Shown piece after piece: positions 8,470 through 15,577 of a stretch of DNA of 28,190 nt. Each line of letters opens with the position of its first letter. Position 1 is the stretch's first letter. Below the pieces are notes generated by a model. That model was not told the DNA's origin. It ran no database searches and saw nothing but the letters and a program-made list of their open reading frames with translations. The position numbers and the translations under genes were made by a program. The DNA is from UBA4644 sp034933145 (GTDB lineage Bacteria > Bacillota > Clostridia > Oscillospirales > Butyricicoccaceae), in the NCBI GenBank assembly GCA_034933145.1, contig JAYFOA010000105.1, positions 1-28,190 of the forward strand, written 5' to 3'.

Positions 8470-9242
8470 TTTTCTACCCCCTGAAAGATGTTAGAGCCGC
8501 TGAAAATTTCGATCATTTCACGCCGCAGCGCACTCGTGATGTCCAGCCGGGTTTTGGGCGGAATCTCATAAACGTCGGAGTTAAACAGGTAATTTTGCAG
8601 CACAAGATCCTTGATCAGCATCTTTGTGTGAAAGATATTGGATTGGTAGACATTTACGTCAACGGCGTCGTATTTCTGTAAAATATCACAGCGGATATAA
8701 TCCTGAATGGAGGTGATATTATGGTCGATAAAAAGCTTTTGCCCCGCCATGTTCCGGGTGAATCCCCGCACGCGGTAATCCATCGTGATGATATCGGAAT
8801 CAAAGCTGCCGATCAGAAAATCCAACGTGGAAAGAGGCGTGATTTCTCCGCAGGTGGCAACGTCGATATCCACCCGGAAGGTGGCAATCGACGTCTCGGG
8901 ATGATATTCCGGATAGGTGTGAACGGTAACGTGGCTTTTGTCCAGATGAGCCACCACCGTTTCACCGCTGCGGGTATGCACCATGCTTTCTTCTGCGATC
9001 AAAAAAGTGACGCTGGCGCCCTGAGGCTCATAGTCCTGCTTTGAAATGTTCAGAACAGTCGCCCCAATCATTTCGGTCAGACGGGTGAGGATGGCAGTCA
9101 GCCGCTCCGAATTGTATTGCTCGTTGATATAGTTGATATAATCGCGCTGTTCCCGGGCTGTTTTTGCATAGCAGATATCATAGATGTTGAAGCTCAGCGA
9201 TTTGGTCAGGTTATTAAAACCATACAATTTTATTTTTTCCAT
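8466..9242 (-). CDS. speD: S-adenosylmethionine decarboxylase proenzyme, E. coli-type
   Basis: Pyruvoyl enzyme giving decarboxylated S-adenosylmethionine, the aminopropyl donor for speE. The proenzyme self-cleaves between Lys and Ser in HLDKSHVTVHTYPE (serine at about residue 103) to form the beta chain and the pyruvoyl-capped alpha chain. The conserved cysteine is in DVATCGEITPL (about 131). At 258 aa it is close to the long E. coli-type (class 1b) enzyme and clearly not the 120-residue Bacillus/Thermotoga type. The start is ATG 9242 with GGGGGTG 5 nt upstream. A longer in-frame start at 9293 would lie in the terminator hairpin and is rejected. It is the first gene of the operon. Confidence 0.95.
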   Translation of the reverse strand: MEKIKLYGFNNLTKSLSFNIYDICYAKTAREQRDYINYINEQYNSERLTAILTRLTEMIGATVLNISKQDYEPQGASVTFLIAEESMVHTRSGETVVAHLDKSHVTVHTYPEYHPETSIATFRVDIDVATCGEITPLSTLDFLIGSFDSDIITMDYRVRGFTRNMAGQKLFIDHNITSIQDYIRCDILQKYDAVDVNVYQSNIFHTKMLIKDLVLQNYLFNSDVYEIPPKTRLDITSALRREMIEIFSGSNIFQGVEN

Positions 9243-9255
9243 TTTTTCACCCCCG

Positions 9256-9298
9256 GAAAAACAAAAAAGATGTGCCACAACGTACTGTGGCACATCTT
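9256..9298 (-). terminator. Perfect intrinsic terminator in front of speD (attenuator candidate)
   Basis: Thirteen perfectly matched base pairs, AAGATGTGCCACA (minus strand 9298-9286) with its complement (9279-9267), a 6-nt loop, then TTTTTTGTTTTT on the minus strand. Only about 12 nt separate the T-tract from the speD ribosome site and no promoter fits in between. Transcription of speD must therefore read through this terminator, or the terminator ends a separate small RNA and read-through is regulated or leaky. Confidence 0.9.
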
Positions 9299-9369
9299 GT
9301 AAAACATCAAAGCAATTTTACGCAACCTGCAAAATCCATAATCCGGCCATCCGTTTAGGAAATCACGAC

Positions 9370-9637
9370 TGCTGTTAAAAAGTTTTCAGAGTCTATATAG
9401 TAAGAACTACTTTTACTACTCTTATTGATCGTTTCACAAGTGTGTACCCTAGTACACTTGGTTATAAGTAACCAACTGGCAATTGAGTTGCCAACTTATA
9501 AAATTTGCGCGTCTAGCGCAATCAATAAGGTGAAGAGAACCTTCACCATCGGCAGTTGACCCGGCTGTCCGTATGGCCTTAAGTTTCAAAAAAGAAACTG
9601 GTCAAAGCGTTCTCGCTATATGCGATCGAAAACAGCA
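9370..9637 (-). ncRNA. Structured noncoding RNA / leader upstream of the polyamine operon
   Basis: No protein-coding frame is supported here, but the minus strand folds elaborately. A 7-bp closing stem pairs 9631-9637 with 9370-9376. A 9-bp stem pairs 9521-9529 with 9421-9429 and encloses three hairpins: 9505-9510/9516-9521, 9464-9469/9494-9499 extended by 9477-9482/9488-9493, and 9437-9443/9454-9460. Further hairpins lie at 9582-9587/9594-9599, 9550-9555/9565-9571 and 9529-9535/9541-9547. Two long-range pairings are possible: 9600-9605 with the loop 9556-9561 (TTGACC/GGTCAA), and 9609-9614 with the loop 9535-9540 (GAGAAC/GTTCTC). It lies between a strong promoter and an intrinsic terminator. 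A known class such as raiA RNA is possible, but I cannot confirm it by eye. If transcription starts at about 9633, the closing stem is shortened. Confidence 0.75.
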
Positions 9638-9639
9638 CT

Positions 9640-9669
9640 ATCATAAGACATAGTGTATGCTTTTGTCAA
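9640..9669 (-). promoter_or_regulatory. Strong sigma-A promoter for the structured RNA and polyamine operon
   Basis: On the minus strand a consensus TTGACA (9669-9664), an 18-nt spacer and TATGAT (9645-9640). The predicted start is near 9633, at the left edge of the structured RNA. Confidence 0.8.
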
Positions 9670-9805
9670 GTAATATTTGCAGAATCGTATCTACAGGATA
9701 ATTACAAATAATGGTATGAGCCGATTTCTTGAGGAACAGAGGATTTTCAGACAGAAAGCCGCAGGGCACCTTAGATTTTTCACTTTATTTTTTGAGGGAT
9801 CATCT

Positions 9806-9838
9806 GAAAATAGCCGCCGGCGAATGCTCGCCGGCGGC
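9806..9838 (-). terminator. Intrinsic terminator after the DUF2500-like gene
   Basis: Perfect 11-bp GC-rich stem, GCCGCCGGCGA with its complement (9813-9823/9828-9838), loop of four bases, followed on the minus strand by TATTTTC. It lies about 60 nt after the stop of the small membrane protein. The rest of 9670-9897 shows no gene I can support. Confidence 0.65.
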
Positions 9839-9897
9839 CAATATATCAAACACTATTTCTTTTCGTGAACAGGTGTAGTTTTAAGATACATTTCTGG

Positions 9898-10221
9898 CTA
9901 CATTCGTTCAAAACCGAGATATCGGGTGCCCTGAAAGGAAAGATAGCCTCGGTCGCCTTCGGACAGCTGCCCGTATTCGGACCCGGAGACCCGCAGCTCC
10001 ATCCGGTCTCCGCTTTCGAACTGAAAGGTAATATAGTAACTGGTATCCGTGCTGGTATGCATGACGCCGTCGCCCGTATTGTGCGTATGGCGCGTCACAT
10101 TTTCCCGCTTGGCAGCTACGACGGCGCCGACGGTCAGGCGGGGACTCTGATTATTTCTGTTCCACTGGGAAACGCCGCGGATAACGGTGAAAATGATCAT
10201 CCCGACGGCCAGAATAAACAT
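9898..10221 (-). CDS. DUF2500-like small membrane protein
   Basis: One N-terminal membrane helix (MFILAVGMIIFTVIRG) is followed by a soluble beta-rich domain with YYITFQFESGDRMELRVSGSEYGQLSEGDRGYL, the pattern of the DUF2500 family, whose function is unknown. The topology suggests an anchored domain. The ATG at 10221 has no nearby ribosome site. The frame remains open upstream with a plausible Gly/Phe-rich N-terminus (TFFWNGGFGGFGSLFSI), and a perfect AGGAGG lies at 10287-10292, eight bases before an in-frame ATC at 10278. No ATG, GTG or TTG is available in that frame there, so the true start may be the rare AUC, adding 19 residues. The gene has its own terminator on the minus strand. Confidence 0.75.
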   Translation of the reverse strand: MFILAVGMIIFTVIRGVSQWNRNNQSPRLTVGAVVAAKRENVTRHTHNTGDGVMHTSTDTSYYITFQFESGDRMELRVSGSEYGQLSEGDRGYLSFQGTRYLGFERM

Positions 10222-10342
10222 AATGCTGAACAGAGACCCGAACCCGCCGAATCCGCCATTCCAGAAGAACGTACTGATCGCGATCCCCTCCTTTGCGGAT
10301 TAAGCCGCATTCTGTATTCAGGAAAATGTATATTTTGTTCTG

Positions 10343-10366
10343 CCTGCCGGCACGTGTGCCGGCAGG
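10343..10366 (-). terminator. GC-rich hairpin after the phosphodiester glycosidase gene
   Basis: A perfect 10-bp stem CCTGCCGGCA / TGCCGGCAGG with a 4-nt loop, beginning 4 nt beyond the stop codon. No T-run follows on either strand, so it is a weak terminator or an mRNA 3'-end stabiliser. Confidence 0.45.
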
Positions 10367-10370
10367 AGGC

Positions 10371-13298
10371 TTAAAACATCTTGAACAGCAGGCTTGCAAA
10401 TTCCGCCCGGGTGATCGTACCGTTGGGCCTGACCTCTCCGGTGGAGCCGCCGTAGCCGTCTACTACGCCGACGCTGGCCAACAGGCTGATATGATCGCGG
10501 GCCCAGGCGGGTGCCGTTTCAAAGTCGGAAAATTGTGCCTGCGGATAGCTGAACCCCCGGCCCATGGTACGACCCAGGATCGTCATGATCTGAGCGCGGG
10601 AGCAAGCCATATTGGGCCGCAGCACCGATTGACCGTAGCTGTAAGACCCCATCATGATGCTCAGAGCGTACATGGCGCGGACATGCGGCAGCGCCCAATC
10701 CGGAATCTGATCCGCATCCGCATAGGGAAGAGCTACGTTGTCATAGAGCGAGGTATCGATGCCCAGATACCGGGACAGCAGCGTTGCGGCCATAGCGTTC
10801 GTCACGTTTGTTCCGGGATTGAATTTTTCCGCATCGGCATAAATGCCCTTAAGATGCAGGTATTCGGCATAGTCAGCACACCAGTGTCCCGTAAGATCGG
10901 CGTAGGAATAGGAAACCGTTTCGCCAAAGACAAGACTGGTGCGTGCATAATTGAGGAAATAGTCGCGGGCGGAGACGGTAATCCGGTGCATGCCGGCGCT
11001 TTGCGGCACATTGCATATCAGCACGCCGGTATCCGCGTCATAGGAAAAGTCCAAGGCCTTTCCGTCCAGCGTGACGGAGATCATATTTTTTTCCACCGGG
11101 AAGGCATAGTTGTCATGGATGTTGGCATTCAAGACCAATCCGTCAAAGGGCTGTACCGTCAGCGTGGGAGGAATTACATCATTGGCTGCTGCGCCGAAAT
11201 GGACCATCAGCTGGTCGATATAGGCGTCGTGATTCAGGGTATCCCCAACGGCGGTGATGCCGGTCAGGGCCGTTGCGCCGGCCGGCAGGCTCACTGCACA
11301 GTATTTCCAGGCGTCACCGTCGGCACCAAAGGCAGCGGTTGCGGTACCGGAAGATGTTGTGAAATTCAGCAGATATCTGCCGGATCCTTTGACCAGCAGG
11401 CTGAGGGTCTGGGCGCCGGAGGGCAGGGCCAGCGGCTGAGCGGCAGTGAAGGTCAGACTTTGCGCTTCACCGACTGCGGACAGGTGCAGGGAATTATGGC
11501 CATAGCGGCTGTTTTCCACGGCGGTGTTGAGGGCGGCGGCGGCCGTCACCCCGTCCGCTGCGGCAGCGGACCACTGGGCACCATGCTCAAAGTCCTCCAA
11601 CACCTGCGGAGCGCGGCCGACGGCGACGGGAATGGAGACCGATACGCCATTATAGGAAGCGATAAGCGTACCGCTAAGCCCTGAGACCCCGGCGGCGGTG
11701 ATAATACCCTGTGCATCAATTGTCCCCAGATTGGGGGACAGGGAAAAAGTAAACTGGGTATCCTGGGAGACCAACCGGCGCAGGCCATCGGTGGCCCAGA
11801 CGTCAATGTCATAGACCTCGTTGGGTGACAGTGCCAGACTCTGCAGCGCCGCACTGCTGCCGGAAGGCACCAGACGGAGCGCTGCTGGCGTATCCGTGAC
11901 ATTAAAGACAGAGACATCGCTGGAAAGTCCCGTCACATCGGCAGCAACCGAAATAGTATCAGAGAATACCGGGGTATAAAGCAGGTTATCAACCATATAT
12001 CCCTCGCCGGATAGGACGGTGTATAGATTGTCATAGGCACCCGTGGGGAAATAGTCCGCGTTGGAGGTCAGGGCGGACAGCGAAACTGTCGCGCCGGCCA
12101 GTACGGCGGCAGCACGGGGATAGACTGTGGCGCGGCTGGCCGCCAGCGTTTTATCGCCGGTGTTGACAAAGAGCAGGTAGGTGGCGCAGGCACGCTCCGA
12201 ACCATCGGAAGGGCTGTTCTGCAAAACCGCCCCGGACTGTCCAGGATAGCGGGCGGAAATGGCGGAGCTGCCGCCGCCGTCCAGGCAGATGACCGTCTGG
12301 CAGCCCTTATTGAGCAGAAATTGGGCGGCATCCTTTGTGGAGATGCCGGAGGACAGCGCGTTCTGTCGTCCATCACAGACATAGACGGAGACCGAGCCAT
12401 TTTCATATACGCCCAGTACAGTGCGTGCGTCGTCACCGGCTTTGGCCTCGGCGGTCAGGACTCCATCCTTAGCCAGCAGGCTTCCGCCGCCGGTACTCCA
12501 GATGACATTTTCCCAGCCGCCGTTCGCCGCGGCAGTAATGGTAACTTGAGATCCAGGACCAAAACCGCTCAGAGACTGACCGGCAGTATTGTCGGCCGCC
12601 AGACTGAGCACCAGTTGGTTCGCCCCAATGGGCGTAGAGGTCAAAGGACCGCCAGAGACCACTGTGGCAGTTACCGTTTTGCCGACGGCCAGAGCTTCGC
12701 CCTCAGCCAGCTGAAGCAGGATCTCCATGCCCGGACGGGTCGTGCGGGTGGTGGAAGAAAAGTCGGAGGAATACAGATACAGACCCGCTGTGGTGCGGGT
12801 CTTGTTCAGACCGTAGATACCCATCGTTGTGCCATCGGACTTGGTCAGCGAAAGCTGAAGCCCGGGTGCTCCAACAATGGCCGTTCCATCCGCGCGGAAG
12901 CCGATAGCGTTCCAGGCGCCGTCCGATGTACACAGCCGGCCATTTTGGATTGTCATGCCGGTAGGCAGACCTGTTTCCAAATGAAAGTAATCGGCGTTGG
13001 TCGCCGCCATGACAGTATAGCCCAGCTTTTCGGCATAGGAAACTACTTCGTCAATGGTGGATTTGCCATATAGCTTGTCCCCATAGAGGATCAGCGGCGC
13101 GGTGGTCTGTCCGGGCGTATAATCCAGTGTAAAGGCACGCCGAAGCGCGCCGGTATTCAGCTGAATTTGGGAAGCACTCAGTGTAAGGCCACGGGAGATG
13201 ACGGTGCTGGCACTGAGATCCGCGGCAGCATAGACGGGCAGGGGGGCAAGACCAAAAAGCAAGGCAAAAGCAAGGGCGGCGGCGAGTATGCGTTTCAT
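10371..13298 (-). CDS. Exported phosphodiester glycosidase (NAGPA/DUF2233) with three SLH domains
   Basis: A Sec signal peptide (MKRILAAALAFALLF, cleavage near VYA-A) is followed by a NAGPA-type phosphodiester glycosidase domain at about residues 85-380. It contains ATNADYF (about 100), the TGGGSLL segment (about 270) and the LDGGGSSA signature (about 340). Enzymes of this fold cleave sugar-phosphate diesters; bacterial members are thought to act on cell-wall or glycan phosphodiesters. A middle region of about 400 residues looks like Ig/big-type and carbohydrate-binding-like beta domains. The C-terminus carries three SLH repeats (for example YADLTGHWCADYAEYLHLKG, then YADADQIPDWALPHV and FSDFETAPAWARDH), which anchor the protein to secondary cell-wall polymer. 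Start ATG 13298 has AAAGGAG 5 nt upstream. The TTG at 13313 precedes that site and is rejected. Confidence 0.9.
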   Translation of the reverse strand: MKRILAAALAFALLFGLAPLPVYAAADLSASTVISRGLTLSASQIQLNTGALRRAFTLDYTPGQTTAPLILYGDKLYGKSTIDEVVSYAEKLGYTVMAATNADYFHLETGLPTGMTIQNGRLCTSDGAWNAIGFRADGTAIVGAPGLQLSLTKSDGTTMGIYGLNKTRTTAGLYLYSSDFSSTTRTTRPGMEILLQLAEGEALAVGKTVTATVVSGGPLTSTPIGANQLVLSLAADNTAGQSLSGFGPGSQVTITAAANGGWENVIWSTGGGSLLAKDGVLTAEAKAGDDARTVLGVYENGSVSVYVCDGRQNALSSGISTKDAAQFLLNKGCQTVICLDGGGSSAISARYPGQSGAVLQNSPSDGSERACATYLLFVNTGDKTLAASRATVYPRAAAVLAGATVSLSALTSNADYFPTGAYDNLYTVLSGEGYMVDNLLYTPVFSDTISVAADVTGLSSDVSVFNVTDTPAALRLVPSGSSAALQSLALSPNEVYDIDVWATDGLRRLVSQDTQFTFSLSPNLGTIDAQGIITAAGVSGLSGTLIASYNGVSVSIPVAVGRAPQVLEDFEHGAQWSAAAADGVTAAAALNTAVENSRYGHNSLHLSAVGEAQSLTFTAAQPLALPSGAQTLSLLVKGSGRYLLNFTTSSGTATAAFGADGDAWKYCAVSLPAGATALTGITAVGDTLNHDAYIDQLMVHFGAAANDVIPPTLTVQPFDGLVLNANIHDNYAFPVEKNMISVTLDGKALDFSYDADTGVLICNVPQSAGMHRITVSARDYFLNYARTSLVFGETVSYSYADLTGHWCADYAEYLHLKGIYADAEKFNPGTNVTNAMAATLLSRYLGIDTSLYDNVALPYADADQIPDWALPHVRAMYALSIMMGSYSYGQSVLRPNMACSRAQIMTILGRTMGRGFSYPQAQFSDFETAPAWARDHISLLASVGVVDGYGGSTGEVRPNGTITRAEFASLLFKMF

Positions 13299-13415
13299 GG
13301 GGACTCCTTTCAAGCGAGCGACAGACGGTTTGTAGTATCACATATAATTTATTAGACTCATTATAGCTTATTTTGTTTCGGAATCCTATGAATAAATTAT
13401 ACAACCATGCCTTCT

Positions 13416-13443
13416 TTGCAAGCGGCTTTCGCCATGATATAAT
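13416..13443 (+). promoter_or_regulatory. Sigma-A promoter for the DUF4438-pyridoxal kinase unit
   Basis: TTGCAA (13416-13421), 16-nt spacer, TATAAT (13438-13443), about 33 nt before the ATG. An AGGAGGGG site lies directly in front of the gene. Confidence 0.75.
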
Positions 13444-13476
13444 ACAAAAAACAAAATGATATAGGAGGGGCATTCC

Positions 13477-14334
13477 ATGTTGAAGACCAATCGTAACCGT
13501 TTGCCCGTTGTATCTGTGCAGGGGCAGGTATGGCATCCCTCGGCAAAACAGGCCGGGCGGCTGGATCCCGATGGAAATCCCATGTGGCTGCAGGGAACCG
13601 GAGGAATTACCTATAACGCGCAGATCGGCGATATATGCACCGGCTGGGTGGCCGACCATCTGGAGCCGGGCGTTACCACCCGCAACCCGGACAATGCCAA
13701 AAATGACGGATATGTGGTGCTCTCCTGCATTGGAAATGAGGCTACGGTGGTTTCGGGCGACGCCAAGGGGGCAAAAGGATTTGTCACCGGAAAGCATGGA
13801 GGCTGCGAGCATCTGATCTGCTGGTTCAGCTCGGACACGCTGGAAAAGCTGCAGATCGATGATAAAATCGCCGTAAAAGCCACCGGACAGGGGCTGGCCT
13901 TCCCTGACTGGCCAGACGTGGTACTGCGCAGTATGAGTCCCGCACTGCTTGATAAGATGTATATTGAGGAGACGGAAAAGCGCCTTCGTGTCGGTGTGGC
14001 GAAGATCATCCCCGCCGCGATCATGGGCAGCGGCCTGGGCGCAAATAACAGCGCCGCAGGCGATTATGACATTACGCTCCATGACGAGAAGATGACGAAG
14101 AAGTATGGGCTGGATACGCTTCGTTTTGGCGATATCGTAGCCATCACCGATGCGGACACCCGCTATGGCCGTACCTACCGCACCGGTGCGGTGACGATCG
14201 GAGTGGTTATCCACGGCGACTGCACAATGGGGGGCCATGGCCCCGGAGTCACCACGCTGATGAGCAGCCGAGGTCGTACAATCGAGCCCTTTGTCGATGA
14301 AAAAGCCAACTTGGCCGATTACTTTCTGAAATAA
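13477..14334 (+). CDS. DUF4438 domain protein
   Basis: A 285-aa soluble protein that I recognise as DUF4438, a family in Clostridia and Thermotogae without an established biochemical role. No signal peptide or membrane helix is visible. Conserved-looking segments are QGQVWHPSA near the start, the glycine-rich GKHGGCEHLICWF (about 107-119), IPAAIMGSGLGANNSAAGDYDI (about residues 180-200), and VIHGDCTMGGHGPGVTTLMS (about 247-266) near the end. The last has a His/Cys/Gly pattern that might bind metal or a phosphate; this is inference. Start ATG 13477 has AGGAGGGG 6 nt upstream. It ends 2 nt before a pyridoxal kinase gene that lacks its own ribosome site, so the pair is probably translationally coupled. 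A link to vitamin B6 or to a kinase substrate is possible but unproven. Confidence 0.85.
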   Translation: MLKTNRNRLPVVSVQGQVWHPSAKQAGRLDPDGNPMWLQGTGGITYNAQIGDICTGWVADHLEPGVTTRNPDNAKNDGYVVLSCIGNEATVVSGDAKGAKGFVTGKHGGCEHLICWFSSDTLEKLQIDDKIAVKATGQGLAFPDWPDVVLRSMSPALLDKMYIEETEKRLRVGVAKIIPAAIMGSGLGANNSAAGDYDITLHDEKMTKKYGLDTLRFGDIVAITDADTRYGRTYRTGAVTIGVVIHGDCTMGGHGPGVTTLMSSRGRTIEPFVDEKANLADYFLK

Positions 14335-14336
14335 GC

Positions 14337-15119
14337 ATGAAGCAGATTGCGGTGCTGCAGGACCTGTCCTGCTTTGGAAAATGCGCGCTGACCGTGGCGC
14401 TGCCCGTGCTTTCCGCGGCGGGCTATGCGGTATCCCCGCTGCCGACAGCGGTGCTGTCCGCTCATACCGGCGGACTTGGGAAACCCCATGTCTGCGACCT
14501 GACGTCCGACTTGCCGCCGATCCTTGAACACTGGAAAACGCTCGGCCTTCGGTTTGATGGCGTATACACCGGCTATCTGGCATCACCAAGGCAGGCGGTG
14601 CTGGCAAAACGCCTGATCCGGGAATTTGCGGCAGAGGGTGCGATCACCCTTTGCGACCCCGCCATGGGCGACCATGGAAAGCTTTATTCCGGCCTGCCGG
14701 AAGATATGCCGGCGGCGATGGCCCGCGTCTGTGCCTGTGCGGATGTGATTGTTCCTAATTTCACCGAGGCACGGTTGCTGGGTGCCGAAACGGCGGAGAA
14801 GCTGGCAGAGAATTTTGGCTGCCGTGTGGTACTTACCGGTGCGGAAAAGGACGGGATGCTCGGGGCAGAGATATGGGACGGAAAGGAGTCCCTGGTCCTT
14901 GGAGAGCGCCTGCCCGGTGCATTCCATGGCACGGGCGACCTGTTTGCCGCCGTGCTGCTGGCTGCGCTGCTGCGGGAAAAGACGACGGCGGAAGCCGCGC
15001 GTGCCGCCGTGGACTTTACCCATGACGTGATTGCCGAAACCATCCGCCGGAGCAGGGATGAACGCTTCGGCCTGTGCTTCGAGCCGCTGCTACCATCGCT
15101 GCCGGAATATCTGGCGTAA
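14337..15119 (+). CDS. Pyridoxal/pyridoxamine kinase (PfkB/ribokinase-like)
   Basis: Phosphorylates pyridoxal, pyridoxine or pyridoxamine with ATP to restore the PLP pool. It is cytosolic, 260 aa, slightly shorter than typical PdxK/PdxY (about 280). Visible motifs are the N-terminal strand AVLQDLSCFGKCALT, LSAHTGG (substrate loop), GVYTGYL, CDPAMGDHGKLY (about 106-117), the ATP-binding segment PNFTEARLL (about 140-148), and the catalytic FHGTGDLFAA with Asp at about 201. The gene begins 2 nt after the DUF4438 stop, with no clear ribosome site in front. PLP is the cofactor of two enzymes of the nearby polyamine operon, but that operon is on the other strand and no direct link can be shown. Confidence 0.9.
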   Translation: MKQIAVLQDLSCFGKCALTVALPVLSAAGYAVSPLPTAVLSAHTGGLGKPHVCDLTSDLPPILEHWKTLGLRFDGVYTGYLASPRQAVLAKRLIREFAAEGAITLCDPAMGDHGKLYSGLPEDMPAAMARVCACADVIVPNFTEARLLGAETAEKLAENFGCRVVLTGAEKDGMLGAEIWDGKESLVLGERLPGAFHGTGDLFAAVLLAALLREKTTAEAARAAVDFTHDVIAETIRRSRDERFGLCFEPLLPSLPEYLA

Positions 15120-15577
15120 GTAAGTTAAGAGGAAATTTAGGAGAGAAATTGCCGGCAGCCCCCATTACAGAGTATCCACCGGGCGAGCCCGGAAATCAGA
15201 CAATAGTGTGGAATTCATGACCATTGTTGCCGTTTGTTGCATCACTTTTGCCGTCAGGATACTGTAGCCGCTGAAAAAGATAAAACGAATAGAACAGAAT
15301 CAAATCGCCTGCTCCGGACTTCCCGTAGCGGGCGATTTTTTGTCTGCCGTACAGGGCGGAAATAACCCGAAATTGTAAATATATACATAAAATAAACTGA
15401 CATTTAGATATTTTTAACATACCAAAAAAGCTGATACATTATACCAAAAAATTGAAATATTCAGGAGAAACAATCAATGATAGAATAAATAAAAATCAGC
15501 GGGTATAGGGAAAGCAAAAAACTGCGCAGGGTATATATATGCGCTGATTCAAACCAAAAAGGAAAGAGGGAAACAGA
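15120..15577. other. 458-nt intergenic region before the peptide importer
   Basis: It holds one clear terminator (15302-15341) and then about 235 AT-rich bases. Those include a symmetric TGTA-N6-TACA element at about 15374-15387 and a small GCGCA/TGCGC hairpin near 15520-15545. No confident sigma-A promoter was found for the importer; several partial matches exist, none with good spacing. No open frame here looks like a protein. Confidence 0.5.
15302..15341 (+). terminator. Intrinsic terminator in the gap after the pyridoxal kinase
   Basis: AAATCGCC (15302-15309) pairs with GGCGATTT (15331-15338), with possible inner GCT/AGC pairs, followed by TTTTTT ending at 15341. It lies about 180 nt after the kinase stop. 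Confidence 0.75.

Noticed and set aside
9243..9293. Longer speD start at 9293
   Set aside because: It would translate the terminator hairpin and ignores the GGGGGTG site in front of ATG 9242.
9370..9637. SAM, lysine or cobalamin riboswitch upstream of speD
   Set aside because: I could not match the conserved cores I know for these classes; the fold drawn differs, so the RNA is left unnamed.
13051..14607. Minus-strand 518-codon frame spanning the glycosidase start and two plus-strand genes
   Set aside because: It crosses promoters and several real genes and has no family similarity.
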